A stretch of 47,397 nt of DNA from JALHVH01 sp964585685 (GCA_964585685.1 CAZPEP010000060.1:1-47397); one strand, 5' to 3'; counted from the stretch's first letter, positions 24,847 to 33,784 are shown. Translations and numbers: made by a program. The notes: a model not told the origin generated them from the letters alone.

Positions 24847-25749
24847 ATGGTCATCGTCCTGAAGACCGTACTTTCCCTGATGGCCTCCCTCTTCGGCCTC
24901 TATTTCCTCTCGGACGCTTTCGGGAACAGGCGATGCTTCTCCACCAAGCCGTGGGCGGGGTTCCTCGGGACCGGCTTCGTCACCAATTTCCTGGATACGT
25001 TGGGCATCGGGAGCTTCGCCCAGCAAACCGCCGTCTTCAAGTTATTCCGACTTGTCGACGATCGCATCATCCCCGGCACGATGAACGTCGGCAATACGCT
25101 CCCGACGGTCGCCGAGGCTCTCATCTTCATGTCGGCGGTCCCGGTCGAGCCCGTGACTCTGGTCGTCATGTCCCTGGCCGCCCCGGCCGGATCCGTCCTG
25201 GGCGCGGGCGTCGTGGCCCGGATGTCCCGCCGGAGGATCCAGCTCGGGATGGGCTTAGGACTGTTGGCGGTGGCCGTCACGATGCTCGGCGGCTTGCTCC
25301 GATGGTTCCCGATGGGCGGCGACGCGATCGGGCTCTCAGACTGGAAGCTCGCCCTGGCCGCCGTCCTGAGCTTCGCCTTCGGCGCCCTTCAGACCATCGG
25401 CGTCGGGTTCTATGCGCCGTGCATGGCCATCGTCTATGCGCTGGGGATGCACCCGCGGACGGCGTTCCCGATCATGATGACCGCGACGGCCATGCTGATG
25501 GCCGCGGGGAGCGCCCGGTTCGTCAAGGAAAGGGCCTACGACAGAAAGGCCGCCCTCTGCCTGACCTTGGCCGGGGTTCTGGGGGTCTTCCTTGCGGCCT
25601 GGGTCGTGCGGTCCCTCCCGTTGGCCCTCATAAAATGGGTGGTCATCGTCGCCGTGCTTTACACGTCGGGCTGGATGTTCCTGTCGGCCCGGAGCGCCGG
25701 CGGGCCCGAAACCGCGCCCAGCCGTCAAATCCCCCCAACCCCCCTTTAG
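24847..25749 (+). CDS. TauE/SafE-family (sulfite exporter-like) permease
   Basis: 300 residues with about eight hydrophobic helices. The characteristic repeated motif is seen twice: GFVTNFLDTLGIGSF near the start and GVGFYAPCMAIVYALGMHPRTAFPIMM in the second half. The family exports sulfite, sulfonates or similar anions across the inner membrane; the substrate here is unknown. It has its own promoter and stops inside a hairpin. It is convergent with the downstream MFS gene. Confidence 0.85.
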   Translation: MVIVLKTVLSLMASLFGLYFLSDAFGNRRCFSTKPWAGFLGTGFVTNFLDTLGIGSFAQQTAVFKLFRLVDDRIIPGTMNVGNTLPTVAEALIFMSAVPVEPVTLVVMSLAAPAGSVLGAGVVARMSRRRIQLGMGLGLLAVAVTMLGGLLRWFPMGGDAIGLSDWKLALAAVLSFAFGALQTIGVGFYAPCMAIVYALGMHPRTAFPIMMTATAMLMAAGSARFVKERAYDRKAALCLTLAGVLGVFLAAWVVRSLPLALIKWVVIVAVLYTSGWMFLSARSAGGPETAPSRQIPPTPL

Positions 25750-25764
25750 AATTATAAAAGGGGG
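25739..25764 (+). terminator. C-rich/G-rich hairpin at the end of the TauE gene
   Basis: CCCCCCTTT (25739-25747) faces AAAAGGGGG (25756-25764), giving a stem of eight pairs or more with the eight-base loop AGAATTAT. It overlaps the stop codon. No T-run follows on the plus strand. Such short C5T3/A3G5 inverted repeats are often dispersed in genomes, so it may be a repeat copy as well as a terminator. Confidence 0.45.
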
Positions 25765-25832
25765 AATTCTGCGGAGCCTCATCAGCACAACATAGGCAAG
25801 GGAGGAGTCCCGGGGAACCGTGTCGGAACAAC

Positions 25833-25854
25833 CCAGGCGCAGTGATGCGTCTGG
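25833..25854. terminator. GNRA-capped hairpin between convergent genes
   Basis: A nine-pair stem, 25833-25841 with 25846-25854 (one G-T pair), is capped by the tetraloop GTGA. It ends eight bases before the stop of the minus-strand MFS gene. It may protect or end transcripts from either side; there is no T-run. Confidence 0.35.
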
Positions 25855-25861
25855 CAATGGC

Positions 25862-27040
25862 CTAGGCCGGGCACCTATCCCCGGTCCCTGCTTTTTCCTT
25901 GACGAAGATCAGCAGGATCGCGGAAACGAGCGTGAGTCCGAGCGAGAAATAGAACGGGGCGTAGGTCCCGAACGACTCCCAGAGAACCCCGGCGATGAGC
26001 GAGGCGGGAAGGGCGCAGAGGCCGATGATCATCTGGAAGCCGCCGAGACAGCTCGCCCGGAACGCGAGCGGGGAGAGCTCGCAGACCAGGGTCCTCTGGA
26101 CAGGGTCGAGGGCGGCCTTGTGGACGCCGTAGAGGACGAAGACGAGGACGATGAGGACGTAGCTCCGGGCGACAAGAACGCCCAGGCAGACGGCCGCCCA
26201 GCACGCGTAGGCCATGAAAAGGATGGGCTTGCGGCCGATCCTGTCGGACAGTCGGCCAAACGGGATCGACAGGACGGAGGCCGAGAAGCTGTAGATGAGG
26301 TAGAGGACGGGGACGACGGCGACGGCGAAACCGAATTTCCGGGCATAAATGAGCAGGAACGAATATGTGAACGCCCCGAGGGCGAAGACGGCGTTCAGGG
26401 CGATGTAGAGTTTGAGGTTCGGTCTCACATCTTTTAGGGAGAGGCCCTTATAGACCCTGACCCCTTCGGCCTTCCGTTCCTTGACCGCCGTAAGGACGAG
26501 GAGGCTCGCGGCCAGCCCGGGGATGGCGGCCATGGCGAAGAGCGCCCGGTAGCCGAGGATGTTTACGAAGGTGATGCAGATGAGGACGCCGACGACTGCG
26601 CCGGCGTTGTCCATGGCCCGCATGAGGCCGAAGTGGCCCCCCCGGTTGGCGTCTGTCGAGAGATCGGCGATGATGGCGTCGCGGGGGGCACTCCGGATCT
26701 TCCCCGCACGGTCCAGGACACGAAAGGGGATGAGGTGTTGCCAGACGGTCGAGATCGCATAGCCCAGACGGGAGATGCCGCCGCAGAGATAGCCGATCCA
26801 GATGAAGATCTTGCGTTTCCGGAGCCTGTCCGAGAAATATCCGGATAGAGCCTGGGATAGCGAGACGAGGGCCTCTCCCAGCCCGTCGAGGAAGCCCAGG
26901 GCGGCCATGTTGGCCTTGAGAACTTGGGTCACGAATAGCGGCCAGATGGGGTAGATGATGTCCGAGCCCATGTCGTTGAGGAACGATGCGAGGGCGAACG
27001 TCCGGACCGTCTTCCGGGTCTTGCGTTCGGCGTTTTCCAT
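25862..27040 (-). CDS. MFS transporter
   Basis: 392 residues with twelve predicted helices. The loop 2-3 signature is GYFSDRLRKRK and its second-half equivalent is GRLSDRIGRK. The start FALASFLNDMGSDIIYPIWPLFV and the loop FRVLDRAGKIRSAPRDAIIADLS are typical of a family of uncharacterised MFS proteins often annotated with multidrug or nickel/cobalt efflux. The longest frame begins at a TTG at 27049, which is part of a perfect TATAATTG. The ATG at 27040 lies eight bases after this -10, so I take it as a leaderless start. It is divergent from the M14 peptidase gene, with which it appears to share a -35 element. Confidence 0.88.
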   Translation of the reverse strand: MENAERKTRKTVRTFALASFLNDMGSDIIYPIWPLFVTQVLKANMAALGFLDGLGEALVSLSQALSGYFSDRLRKRKIFIWIGYLCGGISRLGYAISTVWQHLIPFRVLDRAGKIRSAPRDAIIADLSTDANRGGHFGLMRAMDNAGAVVGVLICITFVNILGYRALFAMAAIPGLAASLLVLTAVKERKAEGVRVYKGLSLKDVRPNLKLYIALNAVFALGAFTYSFLLIYARKFGFAVAVVPVLYLIYSFSASVLSIPFGRLSDRIGRKPILFMAYACWAAVCLGVLVARSYVLIVLVFVLYGVHKAALDPVQRTLVCELSPLAFRASCLGGFQMIIGLCALPASLIAGVLWESFGTYAPFYFSLGLTLVSAILLIFVKEKAGTGDRCPA

Positions 27041-27048
27041 GAGTTTCA

Positions 27049-27077
27049 ATTATAGCGGAACGAATCCCCGTTTGACA
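27049..27077 (-). promoter_or_regulatory. Leaderless MFS promoter sharing its -35 with the divergent gene
   Basis: Minus strand: TGTCAA at 27077-27072, 17-base spacer, perfect TATAAT at 27054-27049, eight bases to the ATG at 27040. The -35 is the reverse complement of the TTGACA used on the plus strand. Confidence 0.5.
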
Positions 27078-27101
27078 GGGTTTCGCGCCGGGGGATATGA
27101 T
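27072..27101 (+). promoter_or_regulatory. Promoter of the M14 peptidase gene
   Basis: Perfect TTGACA at 27072-27077, 18-base spacer, TATGAT at 27096-27101. A leader of about 25 bases holds AAAGAGG before the ATG at 27134. Confidence 0.6.
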
Positions 27102-27133
27102 ACCCGGGACTCAAACAAAGAGGTTGAAAGATC

Positions 27134-28843
27134 ATGTCCGAGAACAAGGCTCCCCTCAAGCGGATTGCCGGTATCGCCCTGCCGCTCGCGTTCTTCGTCC
27201 TGACCGCGTCGGCGCGACCTCAGGTGCCCGCGACGCCCGGCGAGGCCGCCGGTTACAAGGCCTATACCCAGAACGAGGATATCGCCCTGTTCCTGAGCCT
27301 GGCGGACGCCGCCTCGGCGGAGCTCGCCGTCCGCGTCGTTGGGCGCACGAAGGACGTGGACGGCTACGCCGGCCGCGATATTTTTCTCTGCATCCTGACC
27401 GGGAATGGGGCGGCGGAGGTCGCGGCGCTCGACCGGTCCAAGCCTACGCTCCTCCTGACGGCCTCTCAGCACGGCAACGAGCAATCGGCCAAGGAGGCGG
27501 CCCTCCGGTTCACCCGGGACCTTGCGTTCGGGGACCTCAAGCCGCTCCTCAAGGAGATGAACGTTCTCGTCGTCCCCCAGTCGAATCCATACGGCAACTT
27601 CTTTGATGTCCGGGAGAACGAAATCGGGCTCGACCTCAACCGGGACCACGTCAAGCTCGAGTCCGAGAGCGTCCGGGCCCTCCACCGTGTCTATAGGGAG
27701 TGGACGCCCGAGGTCACGATAGACGTCCACGAGAAGGGCGACGACTATTACCGGGTCTCGATCGGCTGTGTCTCGAACGCCAACATCGCCTCGGCCTTAC
27801 AGGAGTTCTCGCGGAACGTCCTGCTGACCGAAGTCGCCAGCCTCCTCGCGGCGAAGCGCGTGGCGTTCCATGAATACCTCGTTACGGAAGACCTGGGCGT
27901 GGACACTTCGAGCGGGGCGAAGGGGCTAGAGCGCGCGGACCGCGGGCCGGTCGAGAAGATGAAGCGCTATAGCACGACCGACCTCAACGACGGGCGGAAC
28001 GGCCCGGGCATCTACGAGAATCTGTCCTTCATCCAGGAAGGGGCGTCCCGGCACGACATCGAGACTCTCGAGGCGAGGACCGGATGGCAGCACATCGGGA
28101 TCCGGGCGTTCGCGTCCTCGGTCGCGGCCCACGCGGGGGAGGTCCTGAAGATGGTCGATGGCGCCCGCGACAGGCTCCTCGAGAGGGCCGCGTCCCGCGC
28201 CGATTCGGATCCCATCCATCTGCGGATGGATTACGTCCGGGACCCGAAGGTCCCCGAGCTCGTCATCAAGAAGTTCGCACAGGCGGAGGCCGAGGTCCTC
28301 GGGGTCCTCAAGACCGACAAGAAGGCGGGGGATGAGGTCCTCGAAGCGGACCTCGCGCCGGCCGGAGCGCCCACGGGCCGCAAGGTGGTGACCGAGGTCG
28401 TCAAGCATTGGTTCCCGAACGTGATGCCGACGCTGAGCGTCCCGCGACCCGTCGGGTATATTGTTCCCGCTGCCCGGGCGGACGTCGTAAGAACGCTCCT
28501 CGACCACGGCGTCGCCGTCGAGGTGTTCGCGAAGGACGCGCCCGTCGACGTCGCGGCCTACGAGTTCATGGAGTTCGTTCCCGCCAAAGAGGATTACCTC
28601 CCTCCCGAGACCATCGAGGTCGCCAAGAAGGCGACGACGACGATCGTCCGGAAGGGCGACCTATACATCGAGTGCGCCCAGGCCGCGGCCAATCTCATCC
28701 CGAGCCTGCTCGAGCCCCAATCGGCTTACGGCCTCATCCGGTACTTAAAGTACGGCCTGGTACCCGATAAGGGAGGGCTCTTCGCCATCTATCGAATTGA
28801 AAAAAAACAGGATATCCCTGTAGTTCCCTACCGGCCCTGGTGA
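27134..28843 (+). CDS. Secreted M14-family zinc carboxypeptidase
   Basis: 569 residues. A signal peptide or anchor covers about 10-27 (RIAGIALPLAFFVLTASA). Zinc ligands are H113 and E116 in SQHGNEQ and H199 in TIDVHE; E302 in FIQEGAS is a likely catalytic glutamate. VPQSNPYGNFFDVRENEIGLDLNRDH is the conserved N-R-D segment that contacts substrate. The last ~220 residues form an extra domain, partly beta-rich, with VGYIVPA and YIECAQAAANLIPSLLEPQS as seen in bacterial M14 peptidases. It probably trims extracellular peptides and fits with the secreted S8 protease elsewhere in the window. It ends nine bases before the convergent sucD stop. Confidence 0.9.
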   Translation: MSENKAPLKRIAGIALPLAFFVLTASARPQVPATPGEAAGYKAYTQNEDIALFLSLADAASAELAVRVVGRTKDVDGYAGRDIFLCILTGNGAAEVAALDRSKPTLLLTASQHGNEQSAKEAALRFTRDLAFGDLKPLLKEMNVLVVPQSNPYGNFFDVRENEIGLDLNRDHVKLESESVRALHRVYREWTPEVTIDVHEKGDDYYRVSIGCVSNANIASALQEFSRNVLLTEVASLLAAKRVAFHEYLVTEDLGVDTSSGAKGLERADRGPVEKMKRYSTTDLNDGRNGPGIYENLSFIQEGASRHDIETLEARTGWQHIGIRAFASSVAAHAGEVLKMVDGARDRLLERAASRADSDPIHLRMDYVRDPKVPELVIKKFAQAEAEVLGVLKTDKKAGDEVLEADLAPAGAPTGRKVVTEVVKHWFPNVMPTLSVPRPVGYIVPAARADVVRTLLDHGVAVEVFAKDAPVDVAAYEFMEFVPAKEDYLPPETIEVAKKATTTIVRKGDLYIECAQAAANLIPSLLEPQSAYGLIRYLKYGLVPDKGGLFAIYRIEKKQDIPVVPYRPW

Positions 28844-28852
28844 CGGAAGGCC

Positions 28853-29722
28853 TTATCCCAAGGCGAGATTCAGGGTCGCGCCGATCTCGGCCGGGCTGAC
28901 GGCCACGTGGACTCCGGCCTTCCGGAGGGCATCCATTTTCTCCGCCGCCGTGCCCTTGCCGCCGGCGATGATGGCTCCCGCGTGGCCCATCCGGCGCCCC
29001 GGAGGCGCGGTCTGCCCGGCGATGAAGCCCACCACGGGCTTCGGGTAGCCGCGGCCGATCAGGGCCGCCGCCTCTTCCTCTGCCGTCCCGCCGATCTCGC
29101 CGATGAGGATGACCGCCTCGGTTTCCGGGTCCTTCCCGAAGAGCTCGAGGAAGTCGAGGAACTTCAGGCCGACGATGGGATCCCCGCCCTGGCCGACGGC
29201 CGTGGATTGGCCGTAGCCGAGCCCGGTCACCTGCTGGATGGCCTCGTATGTCAGCGTCCCGGAACGGGAGATGATCCCGACAGACCCGGGCCTGCAGATG
29301 TGGCCGGGCATGATGCCGATCTTGCATTTGCCGGGCGAGATGATACCCGGCGTGTTGGGTCCGATGAGGGCCGCCGGGTGGTTCCTGAGGAACGCCTTGA
29401 CCTTGATCATATCGAAGGTCGGGATGCCTTCGGTGATGCAGACGATGACGCCGATCCCCGAGTCGGCCGCCTCCATGACCGCGTCGGCGGCGCCGAACGG
29501 GGGAACGAAAAGGACCGAGGCATTCGCGCCCTCGGCGGCGACGGCCTCCGCGACCGTATTGAAGACGGGCACCCCCAGATGCTTCGTGCCGCCCTTTCCG
29601 GGGGTGACCCCGGCGACGATCTTCGTGCCGTATTCCAGCATGCGCTCCGCGTGAAACGTGCCTTCCGCTCCCGTGATCCCCTGGACCGCGACCCGCGTGT
29701 GTTCGTTGACGAGGATGCTCAT
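28853..29722 (-). CDS. sucD: Succinyl-CoA synthetase alpha subunit
   Basis: Forms succinate and ATP/GTP from succinyl-CoA with SucC. 289 residues. The CoA-binding Rossmann domain begins RVAVQGITGAEGTFHAERMLEYGT. The phosphorylated histidine is H247 in GHAGAII, matching E. coli H246, and RSGTLTYEAIQQVTGLGYGQSTAVGQGGDP is the conserved segment. It starts three bases after the sucC stop, with AAGGGAG inside the sucC end. It is the last gene of the TCA operon. Confidence 0.96.
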   Translation of the reverse strand: MSILVNEHTRVAVQGITGAEGTFHAERMLEYGTKIVAGVTPGKGGTKHLGVPVFNTVAEAVAAEGANASVLFVPPFGAADAVMEAADSGIGVIVCITEGIPTFDMIKVKAFLRNHPAALIGPNTPGIISPGKCKIGIMPGHICRPGSVGIISRSGTLTYEAIQQVTGLGYGQSTAVGQGGDPIVGLKFLDFLELFGKDPETEAVILIGEIGGTAEEEAAALIGRGYPKPVVGFIAGQTAPPGRRMGHAGAIIAGGKGTAAEKMDALRKAGVHVAVSPAEIGATLNLALG

Positions 29723-29725
29723 GGC

Positions 29726-30904
29726 TTAGCGCGCTCCCTTGACCAGCTCGACGACCTTCGCCGCGGCCGTCCTCATATCCGGGGCGAACGTGAAGGACAG
29801 CCCGGACTCCTCGAGGATCTTCCGCCCGAGCTCGACGTTGGTCCCTTCGAGCCGGACGACGACCGGGACCTTGAGGCCGATCTCGCGGGCGGCCCTGACG
29901 ATGCCGCTGGCGACCATGTCGCAGCGGACGATGCCGCCGAAGATGTTGACCAGGGCCGCCTTGACGTCCCGGTCCGAGACGAGGATCTTGAAGGCGTTGG
30001 TCACGGCCTTCTCCGAGACGCCACCGCCGACGTCCAGGAAGTTGGCCGGCGCGCCGCCCGCGTACTTGATGATGTCCATCGTGGCCATGGCCAATCCGGC
30101 CCCGTTGACCATACAGCCGACGTCGCCGTCGAGCTTGATGTAGTTGAGGTTAGACTTCGACGCTTCGACCTCGAGGGCCGACTCCTCGTCCAGGTCCCGC
30201 ATCGCCGCGATGTCGGCGTGGCGGGGGAGGGCGTTGTCATCGAAGTTCATCTTGGCGTCGAGGGCCAAGACGTCGTCGCCGCCATCGGCGGCGACGATGA
30301 CGACGAGAGGGTTGATCTCCGCCAGCGAGGCGTCCGAGGCCTCGAAGGCCCGGAACAGCGAGAGCAGGAACCGGGTCGCCAGCTTGTGGGTTTCGCCCGC
30401 GAGGCCCAGCTTGAAGGCGAGCCTCTTCGCTTGGAATACGGCGAGCCCGACGGCCGGGTCGACGTATTCCTTGAAGATGAGCTCGGGATTCTCGGCGGCG
30501 ACCTTCTCGATCTCGACACCGCCCTCCGTCGAGGCCATGATCACGGCCGCCTCGCGGGCCCGGTCGATGACGATCCCGACGTAGAGCTCGCGACGGATGT
30601 CCAGAGCCTCTTCGACAAGGACCTTGTGGATGGTCTTGCCTTCGGGGCCGGTCTGGTGCGTGATGAGCGTCATCCCGAGCATCCGACGGGCGATCTCGGC
30701 GGCCTCCTTGGGGTCCGCCGCGACCTTGACCCCGCCGCCTTTGCCCCGGCCGCCGGCATGGATCTGGGCTTTGACGACGACCCGGGGCCCGATCCGCTCG
30801 GCGATCTCCCGGGCGTGTTCGGGCGTATCGGCAACTTCTCCCCTAGGGACCGGGACTCCGTAACGGGCGAGGATGCCCTTTGCCTGGAACTCGTGGATCT
30901 TCAT
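29726..30904 (-). CDS. sucC: Succinyl-CoA synthetase beta subunit
   Basis: ATP-grasp subunit that binds nucleotide and succinate. 392 residues. Opening MKIHEFQAKGILARYGVPVPRG is diagnostic, followed by VVVKAQIHAGGRGKGGGVKVA for ATP binding, EINPLVV with metal ligands, GDVGCMVNGAGLAMATMD and ANFLDVGGG, and VNIFGGIVRCDMVA near the C-terminus. The ATG overlaps the fumB stop by four bases, and sucD follows after three bases. Confidence 0.96.
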   Translation of the reverse strand: MKIHEFQAKGILARYGVPVPRGEVADTPEHAREIAERIGPRVVVKAQIHAGGRGKGGGVKVAADPKEAAEIARRMLGMTLITHQTGPEGKTIHKVLVEEALDIRRELYVGIVIDRAREAAVIMASTEGGVEIEKVAAENPELIFKEYVDPAVGLAVFQAKRLAFKLGLAGETHKLATRFLLSLFRAFEASDASLAEINPLVVIVAADGGDDVLALDAKMNFDDNALPRHADIAAMRDLDEESALEVEASKSNLNYIKLDGDVGCMVNGAGLAMATMDIIKYAGGAPANFLDVGGGVSEKAVTNAFKILVSDRDVKAALVNIFGGIVRCDMVASGIVRAAREIGLKVPVVVRLEGTNVELGRKILEESGLSFTFAPDMRTAAAKVVELVKGAR

Positions 30905-31467
30905 CGCTGCACCTCGGCCTCTCGGTATCGGCGCCGCCCTTCCTCGTAAAGATCGCCGCCGTAGATGTCATCGATGACGATGCAGGGGAAATCCCTCACC
31001 CGCATTGTCCGGAGAGATTCGGGCCCGAGTTCGGGCCAGGCGACGACCTCGGCGCTCTCGATGCGTTCCGAGAGGAGGGCGCCGGTGCCGCCGACAGCTG
31101 CCAGATAGACGGCTCCCAGCTCGAGCATCGCTTTGCGGACCTCGGGGCCCCGCTGACCCTTGCCGATGGTAGCCTTAAGGCCACGGGCGAGGAGCGCCGG
31201 CGTATACGTGTCCATCCGGTAGCTCGAGGTCGGTCCGGCCGAGCCGACGGCCCGGCCCGGGCGGGCCGGGGTAGGCCCGACGTAATAAATGGTCTGCCCC
31301 CTCAGGGAGACGGGGAGCTCCCGGCCGTCCCGGATAAGCTCAGCAAGCCTTCGATGCGCCTCGTCCCTGGCTGCGAGCAGGGAACCGGTGACGAGGACCC
31401 TATCGCCGGCCTTGAGGAGGGCGACGGCGCCGTCTGTGAGCGGAGTAATGATCCTGTGTTCTGCCAA
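30901..31467 (-). CDS. fumB: Fumarate hydratase class I, beta subunit (C-terminal domain only)
   Basis: 188 residues matching the C-terminal swivelling domain of iron-sulfur class I fumarases and of tartrate dehydratase beta. Motifs include GDRVLVTGSLLAARDEAHRR, YYVGPTPARPGRAVGSAGPTSSYRMD and ATIGKGQRGPEV, then AVYLAAVGGTGALL. In two-subunit fumarases the alpha subunit carries the cluster and active site; no alpha gene lies in this window. The start appears to be a TTG at 31467 without a clear ribosome site, 50 bases after the mdh stop, so the N-terminus is tentative. TtdB-like activity cannot be excluded, but the TCA context favours fumarase. Confidence 0.85.
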   Translation of the reverse strand: MAEHRIITPLTDGAVALLKAGDRVLVTGSLLAARDEAHRRLAELIRDGRELPVSLRGQTIYYVGPTPARPGRAVGSAGPTSSYRMDTYTPALLARGLKATIGKGQRGPEVRKAMLELGAVYLAAVGGTGALLSERIESAEVVAWPELGPESLRTMRVRDFPCIVIDDIYGGDLYEEGRRRYREAEVQR

Positions 31468-31516
31468 GGCAGCGATATCTCGAAAGCGTCACGTATCTTC
31501 CGGTGTCTCTACGACC

Positions 31517-32449
31517 CTATACCCTGCATTCCTGGACGGTCTTTGTCACCGAGGCGACGGTCTTTTGGAGCAGGGCGTTTTCCTCGGCTGTCAGCTTGAT
31601 CTCGTAAATCCGCTCGATCCCGCTGGAGCCGATCATACAGGGGACCCCCAGGAAGAGGCCGTTGACGCCGTATTCGCCCTCGCAGAGGGCGGCGCACGGA
31701 AGGATGCGCCGCTTGTCCTTGAGGTAGGACTCAGCCATGACGATGGCGCTCCAAGCCGGGCTGAAGAACGCCGAGCCCTTGCCGAAGAGCTTGACGATCT
31801 CGGTGCCGGCCTCGCGGGTTCGGGTGACGAGCCGGTCGATCTGTTCCTTTGTGGCGATCTCGTCGAGCGGCACGCCGCCGACCGTGGTCAGACGGGGCAG
31901 GGGGACCATGTCGGGCCCGTGGCCGCCCATTACCGTTCCGGCGACGTCCGCGACGGACACGCCGAGCTCCAAGGCGATGAAGGCCCGCCAGCGGGCCGTG
32001 TCCAGCGTCCCGGCCATGCCGATGACCTGGTTCTTGGGGAAGCCGGTGATCTTGTGGAAGACGTAGACCATCGCGTCGAGAGGGTTTGTGACGATGATGC
32101 AGAAGGCCTTGGGGGCGTACTGCTTGACCCCGTTGGCCACGTCCGTGATGATCTTGATGTTGACGGCCAGGAGGTCCTCCCGGGTCATGCCCGCTTCGCG
32201 CGGCTTCCCGGCGGTGACGATAACGACGTCGGCGCCCTCGATGTCCTTATAGTTGGAGGTGCCGCTGATCTCGGCGTCGTAGTTGCCGTGGGGGGCCATC
32301 TCCATCAGGTCGAGGGCCTTGCCCTTACAGACGTTCTCGTACGGGGGCACGTCCAGGATAACGACGTCCCCGAGCTCCTTCTGGGCGGTGAGCATGGCCA
32401 GTATCTGGCCGATCTGTCCGCCTCCGATGAGGGCGATCTTCTTTCTCAT
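31517..32449 (-). CDS. mdh: Malate dehydrogenase
   Basis: NAD-dependent oxidation of malate to oxaloacetate. 310 residues of the LDH-like MDH group. The N-terminal fold is IALIGGGQIGQILAM, with D in ILDVPP favouring NAD. Substrate arginines appear in GKPREAGMTREDLL (the MDH-type R rather than the LDH-type Q) and DTARW, and the catalytic histidine is in MGGHGPDMV. NPLDAMVYV is the conserved cofactor segment. AAGGAGA sits seven bases before the ATG. It lies 31 bases after idh in the same operon. Confidence 0.95.
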   Translation of the reverse strand: MRKKIALIGGGQIGQILAMLTAQKELGDVVILDVPPYENVCKGKALDLMEMAPHGNYDAEISGTSNYKDIEGADVVIVTAGKPREAGMTREDLLAVNIKIITDVANGVKQYAPKAFCIIVTNPLDAMVYVFHKITGFPKNQVIGMAGTLDTARWRAFIALELGVSVADVAGTVMGGHGPDMVPLPRLTTVGGVPLDEIATKEQIDRLVTRTREAGTEIVKLFGKGSAFFSPAWSAIVMAESYLKDKRRILPCAALCEGEYGVNGLFLGVPCMIGSSGIERIYEIKLTAEENALLQKTVASVTKTVQECRV

Positions 32450-32480
32450 GCGCGTGTCTCCTTGTTCTTTCGGCGATGCC

Positions 32481-33680
32481 TCAGCCCTTGAGGTACCCTT
32501 CCCAGGTCTCCTTGAGCTTCGGGCTGACGATCCAATCCATGAGGTAGTTCGTGAAATCCGTGCTCGTGGCTCCGGTCGGCCGGCCGGTGATGACCAGCTT
32601 CTTCTCGTACTGGCCGGTGATGTCGAGGGCCATCTCGAGTTTCCGGGCCTCTTCGGGGTGCCCGATATGGGCGATGAGCATGGCGGCCGCCCGAATCATG
32701 CTGCACGGGTCGGCGTACTGGGCGCGGCCCTCGGTGACCATCCGGGGCGCCGAGCCGTGGATGGCCTCGAACATAGCATACTGTTTGCCGATGTTGGCGC
32801 TCCCGGCCGTGCCCACGCCGCCCTGGAACTCGGCGGCCTCATCCGTCAGGATGTCTCCGTAGAGGTTAGGCAGGACCATGACCTGGAAGTCCCGGCGGCG
32901 CTTCTCGTCGACGAGCTTGGCCGTCATGATGTCAATGTACCAGTCGTCGGCTTGGATGCCGGGGTATTCCTTGGCGATGCGGTAGAAATTCTCGAGGAAC
33001 CGTCCGTCGGTCGTCTTGACGACATTGGCCTTGGTGACGCAGGTGACCTTCGTCCGGCCGTTGGACTTGGCGTGTTCGAAGGCCAGCCGGCAGATCCGGT
33101 CGGAGCCGGGCCCGGTGATGAGTTTAAAGTCGATGGAAATGTCGGCATCGACGTCGATGCCGTAGGGGCCGAGAGCGTAGAGGTCCTCCGTATTCTCGCG
33201 GAAGAATATCCAGTCGATGCCCTGTTTGGGGACGCGGACGGGCCGGACGTTGGCGAAGAGGTCGAGCTCCTTCCGAACGGCTACGTTGCAGCTCTCGATG
33301 TTCGGCCAGAGATCGCCCTTCCGCGGGGTCGTCGTTGGGCCCTTGAGGGTGACATGATACTTCCTGATCTCGGCCAGGACGTCGTCCGGGATGGCCTTCA
33401 TGTGGGCGGCCCTGTTCTCGATGGTCAGCCCCTCGATGTCGCGGATCTCGACCTTGCCTTCCTTGATCTGGTCCTTGAGCAGGAACTCGAGGACGCGCTT
33501 GGATTCGGCGGCGATGAACGGCCCGATGCCGTCGCCGGCGAGGATCCCGATCCGGATCGGCTTGATCTTCGCGTAGTCGATCCAATCCGGCATGGATTTG
33601 ATCTTTTCCATGCGTTTCATCTGAATCTCGAGGAGCTTGCCGAAATGCTCCTTCGCCCGTTCGATGGCGACGTTATCCAT
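32481..33680 (-). CDS. icd: Isocitrate dehydrogenase
   Basis: Oxidative decarboxylation of isocitrate to 2-oxoglutarate. 399 residues of the beta-decarboxylating dehydrogenase family. Motifs include GDGIGPFIAAES, NVAVRKELDLFANVRPVR with substrate arginines, FFRENTEDLYA, TKANVVKTTDGRFL, YGDILTDEAAEFQGGVG with metal aspartates, and the cofactor loop EAIHGSAPRMV. Its aconitase and MDH neighbours make isocitrate the likely substrate over isopropylmalate. I chose the ATG at 33680 because GGGAGG precedes it; a 37-residue longer frame crosses the promoter. NAD or NADP preference is not clear from sequence. Confidence 0.93.
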   Translation of the reverse strand: MDNVAIERAKEHFGKLLEIQMKRMEKIKSMPDWIDYAKIKPIRIGILAGDGIGPFIAAESKRVLEFLLKDQIKEGKVEIRDIEGLTIENRAAHMKAIPDDVLAEIRKYHVTLKGPTTTPRKGDLWPNIESCNVAVRKELDLFANVRPVRVPKQGIDWIFFRENTEDLYALGPYGIDVDADISIDFKLITGPGSDRICRLAFEHAKSNGRTKVTCVTKANVVKTTDGRFLENFYRIAKEYPGIQADDWYIDIMTAKLVDEKRRRDFQVMVLPNLYGDILTDEAAEFQGGVGTAGSANIGKQYAMFEAIHGSAPRMVTEGRAQYADPCSMIRAAAMLIAHIGHPEEARKLEMALDITGQYEKKLVITGRPTGATSTDFTNYLMDWIVSPKLKETWEGYLKG

Positions 33681-33723
33681 GCAATATCCTCCCTCTGTTG
33701 AAATAACCGACAACGGAGCTTGA

Positions 33724-33753
33724 ATTCTACTATGAAAGAAGGGTAGAAAGCAA
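33724..33753 (-). promoter_or_regulatory. Promoter of the icd-mdh-fumB-sucCD operon
   Basis: Minus strand: TTGCTT at 33753-33748, 18-base spacer, TAGAAT at 33729-33724. The leader to the ATG at 33680 is about 35 bases. Confidence 0.55.
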
Positions 33754-33784
33754 CCCCGAAGGGCGGGGGGGTGGAAAATAGGTT

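Noticed and set aside
28907..30949. 680-codon open frame opposite sucD-sucC
   Set aside because: It lies wholly antisense to two clear genes; the composition (D, G, R, V-rich) is that of a GC-codon shadow and it matches no family.
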